From assembly GCA_007116195.1 (NCBI GenBank), contig SKIX01000087.1, positions 1 through 6,710 of the forward strand: a stretch of 6,710 bases of DNA, in the 5' to 3' direction. How positions within the stretch are numbered: position 1 is the stretch's first letter; each line of letters starts with the position of its first letter. Shown here one piece after another: positions 1 through 5,709 of this stretch. The notes below the pieces were generated by a model. It did not search any database. It worked only from the letters and a program-made list of their open reading frames with translations, and had not been told where the DNA came from. Source of the DNA: Marinospirillum sp. Lineage in GTDB: Bacteria; Pseudomonadota; Gammaproteobacteria; Pseudomonadales; Halomonadaceae. The position numbers and the translations under genes were made by a program.

Positions 1-288
1 CTAAAAATCGGCATCAAATCTACAGCCGTTTTTTTCGGTCACTGGGATCGCTTAGCGATAGGCGTGCTGCAACTAGCCACTCTAGCGCTGCTGATTCTGG
101 CAGGCTGGGCCTTTGAGCGAGGTGCATTTTTCTATCTTAGCCTGGCGGCTATGGCAGGGCTGTTCATCTGGCAGCAATGGCTGATTCGCAAGCGTGAACG
201 CGGCCCCTGCCTGCAGGCATTCCTGAATAACCACTATGCCGGCATGCTAGTGTTTATCGGATTAGCTGCGGATTATCTATTGAGGTGA
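1..288 (+). CDS. ubiA: 4-hydroxybenzoate polyprenyltransferase, C-terminal part (5' end outside window)
   Basis: UbiA is an integral inner-membrane prenyltransferase that attaches the polyprenyl tail to 4-hydroxybenzoate, the second step of ubiquinone synthesis. Only the last 95 codons are present; reading frame 1 is open from the first base. The segment begins with LKIGIKSTAVFFG, which matches the conserved Lys-Ser motif that follows the second Asp-rich motif of UbiA. It continues with two to three hydrophobic helices (about residues 20-35, 42-57 and 78-92 of the visible part) and the family's C-terminal pattern CLQAFLNNHYAGMLVFIGLAADY. The Asp-rich catalytic motifs lie upstream, outside the window. 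It ends at TGA 286-288. Its last codons also carry the ribosome-binding site of the next gene, so the two are probably co-transcribed. In Pseudomonas-type genomes phoB usually follows nearby; here a different gene intervenes. Identification is firm; the start cannot be placed. Confidence 0.95.
   Translation, partial: LKIGIKSTAVFFGHWDRLAIGVLQLATLALLILAGWAFERGAFFYLSLAAMAGLFIWQQWLIRKRERGPCLQAFLNNHYAGMLVFIGLAADYLLR
282..288 (+). promoter_or_regulatory. Ribosome-binding site of the AlbA_2 gene, embedded in the ubiA stop region
   Basis: GAGGTGA lies six bases from its GAGG core to the ATG at 292. It is made from the last Arg codon and TGA stop of ubiA. This layout suggests translational coupling, in which ribosomes ending on ubiA start the next gene. 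It supports ATG 292 as the start. Confidence 0.75.
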
Positions 289-291
289 TAC

Positions 292-2103
292 ATGCCTGGG
301 CAAGCCTGCAACCCTCTTGAGTTTCTTCATGACCTGGAATGGGAAGAAAGTCATGACCTTGAGCTTAAGTCTGCTCAGGGCGGGCTACCTAAAAGCTTGT
401 GGGAAACCTACAGTGCCATGGCGAATACTGATGGGGGCATCATCCTGCTGGGTGTAGAAGATGATGGCAGGGTCACCGGCTTAACTCAGGTTGGTAAGCT
501 AAAGAAGTCTTTCTGGGATACCATCAACAACAAAAGCAAAGTCAGCTACAATCTGCTGACCAATCAGGATGTCCAGGTACTGGATCAACCTGAGGGCCTG
601 CTTCTGGCTATTCGAGTTCCTCGAGCAACTCGCTATCAACGCCCAGTATTTCTTGGCAGCAACCCTTTGACGGGCACTTATCGCCGCAACTATGAAGGTG
701 ATTACAAGTGTACGGAGCAAGAGGTCGGTCGACTGCTTTCTGATCGCTCAGAAGAGCCAGTTGATAGCCGTCTTCTCAATCATTTTACTCTAGATGACTT
801 GGATTCCAGTAGCCTTCAACAGTACCGGCAGCGCTTCGCATCACACAAACCAACCCACCCTTGGCTCAGTGAAGACGACCTGGGTCTGCTCAAAAAACTT
901 GGCGGCTGGCGGTTAGATCGCCAGACGGGTCAACAAGGGCTGACACTGGCTGGACTTCTGATGTTTGGTCGTGATGAAGCCCTGCGTGAAGCCTTGCCAA
1001 ATTATCACCTGGATTACCGCGAGCTACTGCCAGGCAACCCAGATGAACGCTGGAGCGACCGTTTATATCCAGACGGCACCTGGCATGCCAATCTGTTCCA
1101 GTTTTATCTGAAGGTTGTGCTACGCCTAACAGAAGGTCTGAAACTTCCTTTCGCCCTCGACAAGGACCTGTTTCGCAAGGGCGAGGGTCTAGTGCATGAA
1201 GGCGTTCGTGAAGCGCTCGTCAATGCTCTGATTCATGCAGATTATCAAGGCACAGGGGGCATACTGGTTGAAAAGCACCCTGACCGCCTTGTTTTCAGCA
1301 ACCCGGGCACTTTATTAATATCCATTCATCAGCTCTTGCAAGGCAATATCAGCGAATGCAGGAACAAGTCCTTACAAACGATGTTTTTAATGCTGGGTGC
1401 AGCAGAAAAAGCAGGATCGGGTGTTGATAAAATACGCAGCGGCTGGGCATCCCAACACTGGCGCCAGCCATTGGTGACTGAGTTGACACAACCAGATCGA
1501 GTGCATTGGGTCTTACCCATGCTTAGCTTGATTCCTAATTCTTCTTTGCAGCGTTTACAGCAGCAATTCGGCGACGCGTTTAAAGCCTGCTCGCAACTCG
1601 AAGTTCAAGCCCTAGTAACAGCCGACCTAGAAGGGGATGTAGACAACTTTAGACTTCAGCAGGTCACTCAGCTCCATACCCGCGATGTGACCGAGCTACT
1701 GCAAGCCTTGGTTGCTAAAGGCATGCTGAAGCAGGAAGGGCAGGGTCGCTGGACGCGTTACCAACTGCCTGATCTGCAAGTTTCTAGCTCCACACACACC
1801 TCCGTATATATGCAGCAGAACTCCGTACACAGCTCCGTACATAACGAGGATTTTGCACGACTTCAACAAATCGCTCAGCCTGCACGAGATAATAAGCGAC
1901 TGCCGCCTGAAACGCTGGAGGCTATCCTTATTCAGCTCTGCCAAGGTCATTGGCTAACTCGCACGGAGCTGGCAAAGCTGGTCAATCGTAATCCTGACAG
2001 CCTGAGGTATCGCTATTTATCACCCCTGGTCGCACAAGGTCGTTTAAAACTCAGGTATTCCGATACACCCAATCACAGCCATCAAGCTTACACCGCTGCA
2101 TGA
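292..2103 (+). CDS. AlbA_2 (Schlafen-like) DNA-binding protein with divergent HATPase domain and winged helices
   Basis: This 603-residue protein belongs to the COG2865-type family, often annotated as putative transcriptional regulator or 'RecG-like' ATP-binding protein. Residues about 15-150 form an AlbA_2 domain: HDLELKSA (E24, K26), then SAMANTDGGIILLGVEDDG at 41-59. Residues about 300-410 match a divergent histidine-kinase-type ATPase (HATPase_c_4): EALVNALIHADY (307-318) is the N-box, SNPGTL (336-341) resembles the Gly box, and AEKAGSGVDKI (371-381) is the lid-like motif. Residues about 430-492 and 536-590 look like winged helices (LTRTELAKLVNRNPDSLRYRYLSPLVAQGRL). A polar linker at 498-520 holds degenerate Ser-(Val/Thr)-(His/Tyr) repeats. 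No signal peptide or membrane segment is seen, so it should be cytosolic. It lies 3 bp after ubiA with an embedded ribosome-binding site and ends 80 bp before phoB. Family membership is clear; the cellular role is not known. Regulation or anti-phage defence are both possible, and no partner gene is visible here. Confidence 0.92.
   Translation: MPGQACNPLEFLHDLEWEESHDLELKSAQGGLPKSLWETYSAMANTDGGIILLGVEDDGRVTGLTQVGKLKKSFWDTINNKSKVSYNLLTNQDVQVLDQPEGLLLAIRVPRATRYQRPVFLGSNPLTGTYRRNYEGDYKCTEQEVGRLLSDRSEEPVDSRLLNHFTLDDLDSSSLQQYRQRFASHKPTHPWLSEDDLGLLKKLGGWRLDRQTGQQGLTLAGLLMFGRDEALREALPNYHLDYRELLPGNPDERWSDRLYPDGTWHANLFQFYLKVVLRLTEGLKLPFALDKDLFRKGEGLVHEGVREALVNALIHADYQGTGGILVEKHPDRLVFSNPGTLLISIHQLLQGNISECRNKSLQTMFLMLGAAEKAGSGVDKIRSGWASQHWRQPLVTELTQPDRVHWVLPMLSLIPNSSLQRLQQQFGDAFKACSQLEVQALVTADLEGDVDNFRLQQVTQLHTRDVTELLQALVAKGMLKQEGQGRWTRYQLPDLQVSSSTHTSVYMQQNSVHSSVHNEDFARLQQIAQPARDNKRLPPETLEAILIQLCQGHWLTRTELAKLVNRNPDSLRYRYLSPLVAQGRLKLRYSDTPNHSHQAYTAA
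1789..1842 (+). repeat. Four degenerate 9-bp in-frame repeats (TCCGTAYAY) coding Ser-Val-His/Tyr units
   Basis: Units are TCCACACAC (1789), TCCGTATAT (1801), TCCGTACAC (1822) and TCCGTACAT (1834). They start 12, 21 and 12 bp apart, all in the same codon phase. They encode STH, SVY, SVH and SVH at residues 500, 504, 511 and 515 of the AlbA_2 protein, in the linker between the ATPase/winged-helix part and the last winged helix. Units 2-4 share CTCCGTA exactly. Codon-level conservation suggests duplication of a short unit followed by divergence. I recall related family members carrying Ser-Ser-x-His-type repeats at this place, but could not check. Confidence 0.6.
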
Positions 2104-2112
2104 AGAGGGTCT

Positions 2113-2130
2113 TTGTCATCTTCTTGTCAT
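2113..2130 (+). promoter_or_regulatory. Pho box (PhoB operator) of phoB
   Basis: Two identical 7-mers, TTGTCAT at 2113-2119 and TTGTCAT at 2124-2130, have an 11-bp period. This is the architecture of the PhoB binding site (consensus CTGTCAT, 4-bp spacer, CTGTCAY). It lies 10 bp upstream of a -10 element, replacing the -35, as in E. coli Pho promoters. It implies that phosphorylated PhoB activates its own gene on phosphate starvation. Confidence 0.88.
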
Positions 2131-2140
2131 TTTTACAAGG

Positions 2141-2146
2141 TGTAAT
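2141..2146 (+). promoter_or_regulatory. -10 element of the PhoB-dependent phoB promoter
   Basis: TGTAAT matches the sigma-70 -10 consensus in 5 of 6 positions. It begins 10 bases after the 18-bp Pho box and has no good -35 of its own, as expected for a PhoB-activated promoter. Transcription should begin near 2153, giving a leader of about 30 nt before the phoB ATG. The phoB ribosome-binding site AGGA is at 2173-2176. Confidence 0.7.
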
Positions 2147-2183
2147 ACTGCTGAAACACCAAGATGCATGATAGGACACCCTT

Positions 2184-2873
2184 ATGAGCACCAAGACTGT
2201 ATTGATTGTTGATGATGAAGCGCCCATTCGTGAGATGATTGCGGTCGCTCTGGAAATGGCGGATTACAATTGGCTGGAGGCAGCCGATGCGGTGGAGGCT
2301 CATTCTCAGGTTGTGGATCAACAACCCGATTTAATTCTGCTGGACTGGATGCTGCCTGGCACCAGTGGCATTGAGTTGGCGCGGCGACTCAAGCGTGATC
2401 CGGTCACCTCTGAGATTCCGATTATTATGCTGACTGCCCGTAGCGAAGAAGATAACAAGGTGCAGGGCTTGGAGGCCGGAGCCGATGATTACATCACCAA
2501 GCCCTTTTCTCCGCGTGAGCTGGTCGCCAGGTTAAAAGCCGTGTTAAGGCGCACCACGCCACCAGGTATTGAAGAACCTGTCGAGGTGGAAGGTCTTCGC
2601 CTGGACCCTGTTAGTCATCGCGTAACTTCCCAGGGTTCACCTCTGGAAGTTGGCCCAACAGAGTTCCGTCTGTTGCAGTTTTTTATGACGCATCAAGAAA
2701 GAGCTTACACCCGCAGCCAGCTGTTGGATCAGGTTTGGGGCGGCAATGTTTATGTCGAAGAGCGCACCGTGGATGTTCATATCCGTCGCCTGCGCAAGGC
2801 GTTGGGCCAACAGCATGAGCACCTGGTACAGACGGTACGCGGCACAGGCTATCGCTTTTCTACTCAAGCCTAA
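2184..2873 (+). CDS. phoB: Phosphate regulon response regulator PhoB
   Basis: PhoB is the cytosolic OmpR-family transcription activator of phosphate-starvation genes, phosphorylated by PhoR. The 229 residues equal the usual PhoB length. The receiver domain (about 4-118) has the acidic pair D10/D11, phospho-acceptor D54 in LLDWMLPG, T84 and K106 (KPF). The winged-helix effector domain (about 133-226) ends with [16 protein letters not shown], the recognition helix, and [12 protein letters not shown], the wing; this signature is practically that of E. coli PhoB. ATG 2184 is chosen because AGGA lies seven bases upstream and the protein then begins [12 protein letters not shown], right at the receiver fold. 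A Pho box upstream indicates positive autoregulation. phoR follows after 17 bp, so the two form an operon. Transcription from ubiA and the AlbA_2 gene may also read in, as no terminator is visible between them. Confidence 0.97.
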   Translation: MSTKTVLIVDDEAPIREMIAVALEMADYNWLEAADAVEAHSQVVDQQPDLILLDWMLPGTSGIELARRLKRDPVTSEIPIIMLTARSEEDNKVQGLEAGADDYITKPFSPRELVARLKAVLRRTTPPGIEEPVEVEGLRLDPVSHRVTSQGSPLEVGPTEFRLLQFFMTHQERAYTRSQLLDQVWGGNVYVEERTVDVHIRRLRKALGQQHEHLVQTVRGTGYRFSTQA

Positions 2874-2890
2874 GCCTGGACACTGCTTGT

Positions 2891-4204
2891 ATGCCATCTT
2901 TAGCTTTTCGAGAAATTAAACGCACGCTGGTGTGGCTGCTGCTGGCACTGGCATTAGGCTGGCTGGTTGGCTACCCCTTGCAGGCCACTTTGCTAGCCAG
3001 CCTGACTTTGCTGGGCTATTTTGTTTACCAGCTGACTCGGCTACTCGCATGGCAAACCCAAGATAAACAACAGCCCCCTGAAGCGCTAGGTATTTGGGGT
3101 CAGGTTTTTGACAATCTCTACCTGTATCAGCGCCAGCAACAGGTGTATCAACAAAAGCTTAAGCAGGTGCTTGGCCGCATTCAGGAGTCCAGCCAGGCGT
3201 TAAAAGATGGCGTGATTATGATTGACTCGGCAGGCGAGCTGGAGTGGTGGAACCAGGCTGCAGAAAGGCTGTTAGGGTTACGCTCACCGGCTGACCGAGG
3301 CCGCCCTTTAACGCACCTGTTGCGTGAACCTCGCTTTGTTGAGTATTTCGACAGCCGACATTATCAGGAAGCCTTGATCCTGCCTTCGCCGATCAATGAA
3401 GATCTGATTCTGGAATATCAAATCACCCTTTTTGGTGAAAACGATCGCCTGCTGTTAGTGCGCGACTTCACTAAAATGCAGCGTTTAGAGCGGATGCGCC
3501 AGGATTTTATTGCCAATGTTTCGCACGAGCTGCGTACACCTTTAACGGTGCTATCAGGCTACTTGGAAACCTTTAGTGATCATGCCGAAAACCTGCCGAC
3601 AAAATGGCAGCGCGGCCTGGTATTAATGCGTCAGCAGTCCGCACGCATGGAGCATCTGGTTGAAGACTTGCTGACGCTATCACGTTTGGAAACAACCGAT
3701 CTGGAAGTGGCAACCGAGCCGCTGAATATAGACCAACTGCTCCTTAGCATACGTCATGATGCCAGGGCTTTATCTGGCGAGCAGCACCTGATCAGTCTGG
3801 ATGTTGATCGGCATTTACAGGTGTTTGGATCTGAAAAAGAGCTGCGCAGTGCTTTTTCTAACCTGATTTTTAATGCCATTAAATACACGCCACCAGGCTC
3901 GGAAATTCTGGTGCGTTGGTATCATGATCGTGAAGGGGCTCACCTGGACGTTCAAGATAATGGCCCAGGCATTGCAGCAGAGCACCTACCACGGTTAACT
4001 GAGCGTTTTTACCGTGTTGATCAAGGCAGAGCATCCAGCACAGGGGGAACGGGTTTGGGGCTAGCCATCGTCAAGCATGTGATGCTACGCCATCAGGGCC
4101 GCTTAACGCTAGAAAGCACACTCGGGGAAGGCAGCTGCTTTACTTGCCATCTGCCCAACACGCGTATTTTTTTGCTTACCCCAGGTTTGCAAGTAAACGC
4201 TTAA
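2891..4204 (+). CDS. phoR: Phosphate regulon sensor histidine kinase PhoR
   Basis: PhoR is the inner-membrane kinase/phosphatase that sets PhoB phosphorylation, normally under control of the Pst transporter and PhoU. At 437 residues it is close to E. coli PhoR (431). Two membrane helices at about 12-29 and 31-52 have almost no periplasmic loop, as in the family. A PAS domain spans about 95-190 (DGVIMIDSAGELEWWNQAAERLLG). The dimerization domain carries phospho-acceptor H212 in FIANVSHELRTPL. The ATPase domain has the N-box NLIFNAIKYT (324-333), G1 DNGPGI (356-361), F-box ERFYRVD (371-377) and G2 GTGLGLAIVKH (386-396). The ribosome-binding site is weak (only GGA at 2878-2880), suggesting translation at a lower level than PhoB. 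The 3' end overlaps the convergent response regulator by 29 bp, so the last ten codons are read on both strands. phoU and pst genes are not in the window. Confidence 0.96.
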   Translation: MPSLAFREIKRTLVWLLLALALGWLVGYPLQATLLASLTLLGYFVYQLTRLLAWQTQDKQQPPEALGIWGQVFDNLYLYQRQQQVYQQKLKQVLGRIQESSQALKDGVIMIDSAGELEWWNQAAERLLGLRSPADRGRPLTHLLREPRFVEYFDSRHYQEALILPSPINEDLILEYQITLFGENDRLLLVRDFTKMQRLERMRQDFIANVSHELRTPLTVLSGYLETFSDHAENLPTKWQRGLVLMRQQSARMEHLVEDLLTLSRLETTDLEVATEPLNIDQLLLSIRHDARALSGEQHLISLDVDRHLQVFGSEKELRSAFSNLIFNAIKYTPPGSEILVRWYHDREGAHLDVQDNGPGIAAEHLPRLTERFYRVDQGRASSTGGTGLGLAIVKHVMLRHQGRLTLESTLGEGSCFTCHLPNTRIFLLTPGLQVNA

Positions 4205-4991
4205 ACTCCTGAGCGGTTTCTGCTTCCTGCTTCAGCAGTTGCAAGCGTATAAAAGCCAACTCGCTTTGAGGTTGCCGCTCAGCCAGCTGCAGGCTCGAAA
4301 CATAGCTGCGCAGGCTGACTTTAATTGGCCCCGCTTCGGCATCGCTGACCAGCCCCAGGTGTACTTCACTGGCCAGCTCCGGCAAAAAGTCGGCTCGCTT
4401 AACCAGCACCAGGGCTTCACGTGCATTCAACTCGCGCAGAGTCACTGCAGCACGCTGATTAGCCTGCATAACCAGTGCTTTGGGCAGCGGCGCTTTACGC
4501 GTAGAAGCGGGTGGACGAGTGGTTTTACCTGCAGCCAGCAGCTCTGCGCCACCCGCTGCGCCTATGCGATCCTTGCGAGCCATCTGGGTTGCTTCTTCCT
4601 GAGTTAAGCGACCACTTTTAATCAGTTGTTTGATTACTTTTTTGTACAGCTGGTCAGGCGTGAAGGGCTTAGCGATGTAATCATCTACACCGGCTTGCAG
4701 GGCAAGCTGCACATTCTCTTTTTTATCTAGGCTGGTCACCAGTATAAAGGGCTGTTGTTTGAGCTTTTCTTCTGCTCGAACCCACTGGAGTAATTCCAAA
4801 CCAGTGATTTCCGGCATTTCCCAGTCACAGAGCACCAAGTCAAAGCTGTGGTCTTGCAGCAGGCTTTGAGCTTTACGGCCATTTTCAGCTTCGGTTATTT
4901 CAAACGAAGAATACTGGGCACGGAGCGTTTTATTAACCAGTTCACGGATAAATTTATCGTCATCGACGGTCAGCAAGCGTATTTTTTTCAT
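4176..4991 (-). CDS. Response regulator with receiver domain and possible degenerate PilZ-like C-terminal domain
   Basis: This 271-residue cytosolic protein starts with a complete receiver domain (about 3-122): acidic triad D10-D12, phospho-acceptor D56 in LVLCDWEMPEITG, T86 in LVTS and K108 in AKPF. All residues for phosphotransfer are present. A linker rich in Ala, Pro, Thr and Lys follows (about 140-170). The C-terminal part (about 172-255) has alternating beta-like strands: AAVTLRELNAREALVLV, EVHLGLV, IKVSLRSYVSSL, AFIRLQLL. I read this, with reservation, as a PilZ-like barrel. However, the c-di-GMP signatures RxxxR and (D/N)xSxxG are not present; LNAREA stands where the second would be. 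It is therefore probably not a c-di-GMP sensor. The start at 4991 has AGGA four bases upstream (plus strand 4996-4999). No cognate kinase lies beside it in the same orientation. It overlaps phoR tail to tail and is divergent from the peroxiredoxin. I recall Pseudomonas genomes having an orphan response regulator near phoBR-phoU, which may be related. Confidence 0.88.
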   Translation of the reverse strand: MKKIRLLTVDDDKFIRELVNKTLRAQYSSFEITEAENGRKAQSLLQDHSFDLVLCDWEMPEITGLELLQWVRAEEKLKQQPFILVTSLDKKENVQLALQAGVDDYIAKPFTPDQLYKKVIKQLIKSGRLTQEEATQMARKDRIGAAGGAELLAAGKTTRPPASTRKAPLPKALVMQANQRAAVTLRELNAREALVLVKRADFLPELASEVHLGLVSDAEAGPIKVSLRSYVSSLQLAERQPQSELAFIRLQLLKQEAETAQEFKRLLANLG

Positions 4992-5061
4992 GGCATCCTA
5001 GAGTTTAAAAAATCCTTGGTGACCATGCTAAATCTTTTTTGCTGGCCTGTCTGCCCAGATC

Positions 5062-5070
5062 TGCTAGACT
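5062..5070 (+). promoter_or_regulatory. Candidate extended -10 promoter of the peroxiredoxin gene
   Basis: TGCTAGACT reads as an extended -10 (TGN followed by TAGACT, 4 of 6). TTGCTG at 5039-5044 could be a poorly spaced -35 (20 bp). An alternative -10 is TATAAC at 5078-5083 (5 of 6) without a good -35. The 128-bp divergent gap must hold promoters for both flanking genes; I could not place one for the minus-strand gene, and saw no recognisable OxyR site. Confidence 0.35.
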
Positions 5071-5119
5071 TTGGCGATATAACCAAGCAAAACACTCAAG
5101 TAAATTGGAGGTTTCTAGT

Positions 5120-5596
5120 ATGACTATTAAGGTTGGTGATCGTTTACCGAATGTCGAACTGCGCGTGATGGGCAAAGAAGGGCCGCAGCCAGTGCACACG
5201 CAAGAACTCTTCGCAGGCAAAAAGGTGGTGCTTTTTGCCGTACCTGGAGCCTTTACACCCGGCTGCTCGCTAACCCACTTGCCTGGTTATGTGGTCAAGG
5301 CGGATGAACTGCTAGCCAAGGGCGTTGATCAGATTATTTGTACTTCAGTCAACGATGTTTTTGTGATGGATGCCTGGGGTAAGGCGCAGAATGCTGAGAA
5401 AATCCTGATGTTAGCTGATGGTTTGGGTGAATTTGCCGCTGCTTTGGGTTTAGACCAGGATCTGAGTGGGCCACAACTGGGCCAGCGCAGCCAGCGTTAC
5501 GCCATGATTATTCAAGATGGTCAGGTCGAGCTGCTGAATATTGATGCCAAAGGGGTGGACAAGAGCAGTGCAGAAACCCTGCTCGCGGCACTGTAA
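5120..5596 (+). CDS. Peroxiredoxin, Prx5 (type II) family
   Basis: Prx5-type peroxiredoxins are cytosolic thiol peroxidases that reduce hydrogen peroxide and alkyl hydroperoxides with glutaredoxin or thioredoxin as reductant. The 158-residue protein begins MTIKVGDRLPN, typical for the family. The active site is PGAFTPGCSLTHLPGY: P42, T46 and peroxidatic C49. The conserved Arg is R126 or nearby in RSQRYAM. ICTSVNDVFVMDAW (73-86) is the other family signature and holds the only second cysteine, C74. There is no C-terminal resolving Cys as in human PRDX5 and no fused glutaredoxin; the C49/C74 pair resembles plant type II enzymes. ATG 5120 is chosen over an upstream in-frame TTG at 5039 because TTGGAGG (5105-5111) precedes it and the extra N-terminal residues match nothing. 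It is divergent from the response regulator and has no obvious terminator behind it. Confidence 0.95.
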   Translation: MTIKVGDRLPNVELRVMGKEGPQPVHTQELFAGKKVVLFAVPGAFTPGCSLTHLPGYVVKADELLAKGVDQIICTSVNDVFVMDAWGKAQNAEKILMLADGLGEFAAALGLDQDLSGPQLGQRSQRYAMIIQDGQVELLNIDAKGVDKSSAETLLAAL

Positions 5597-5631
5597 CGCC
5601 TGAGCAAGACCAGGTTGGTCAGGCTCCGGCC

Positions 5632-5647
5632 TGGCCGGCTGCCTGCA
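5632..5647 (+). promoter_or_regulatory. Possible sigma-54-type -24/-12 element upstream of the chemoreceptor
   Basis: TGGCCGGCTGCCTGCA has the invariant GG (5633-5634) and GC (5645-5646) exactly 10 bases apart, and TGGC and TGCA fit the consensus ends. The central ACG/R and one T are not matched. Initiation would fall near 5658, just before the inverted repeat. The area is GC-rich, so a chance match is quite possible. No sigma-28 (flagellar) promoter was recognised in the 113-bp gap. Confidence 0.3.
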
Positions 5648-5661
5648 ACAAAAATGTCATC

Positions 5662-5707
5662 TTCTTCCTGCATCCTGCCGTGGAATTTAACATCCATGCA
5701 GGAAGAA
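5662..5707 (+). promoter_or_regulatory. Perfect 12-bp inverted repeat covering the chemoreceptor ribosome-binding site
   Basis: TTCTTCCTGCAT (5662-5673) is exactly complementary to ATGCAGGAAGAA (5696-5707), with a 22-base loop that could form a further 3-bp stem (GGA 5682-5684 with TCC 5693-5695). The right arm contains AGGAAG, the ribosome-binding site of the ATG at 5710. In RNA the hairpin would hide that site. It lacks a following T-run, so it is not a standard terminator. As DNA it could instead be an operator. The repeat itself is certain; its function is inferred. Confidence 0.6.
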
Positions 5708-5709
5708 CC

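Noticed and set aside
2123..2139. CTTGT/ACAAG inverted repeat as a terminator between the AlbA_2 gene and phoB
   Set aside because: The stem is only 5 bp and AT-rich, has no T-run after it, and is explained by overlap with the second Pho-box repeat.
2164..2187. Seven-codon leader ORF (MHDRTPL) whose TGA overlaps the phoB ATG
   Set aside because: There is no Shine-Dalgarno sequence before ATG 2164, and the sequence can arise by chance around the phoB ribosome-binding site.
4239..4607. Plus-strand open frame inside the response regulator region
   Set aside because: It is antisense to a convincing response regulator gene, has no recognisable protein motif, and is Cys/Gln-rich in the way shadow frames are.
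5017..5025. TGGTGACCA palindrome in the divergent promoter region as an operator
   Set aside because: A 9-bp palindrome is too short to distinguish from chance and matches no operator that I know.
5039..5119. N-terminal extension of the peroxiredoxin from an upstream in-frame TTG
   Set aside because: The 27 added residues resemble no peroxiredoxin N-terminus or signal peptide, TTG has no ribosome-binding site, and ATG 5120 has a strong TTGGAGG at the right distance.
5598..5639. GC-rich inverted repeats after the peroxiredoxin stop as an intrinsic terminator
   Set aside because: GCCTGA/TCAGGC has a large loop, CCGGCC/GGCCGG has almost no loop, and neither is followed by a run of T.
5654..5673. 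Second Pho box upstream of the chemoreceptor (ATGTCAT, then CTGCAT)
   Set aside because: The second half-site does not match at the required 11-bp step; the likeness to the phoB site is limited to one TGTCATCTTCTT stretch.
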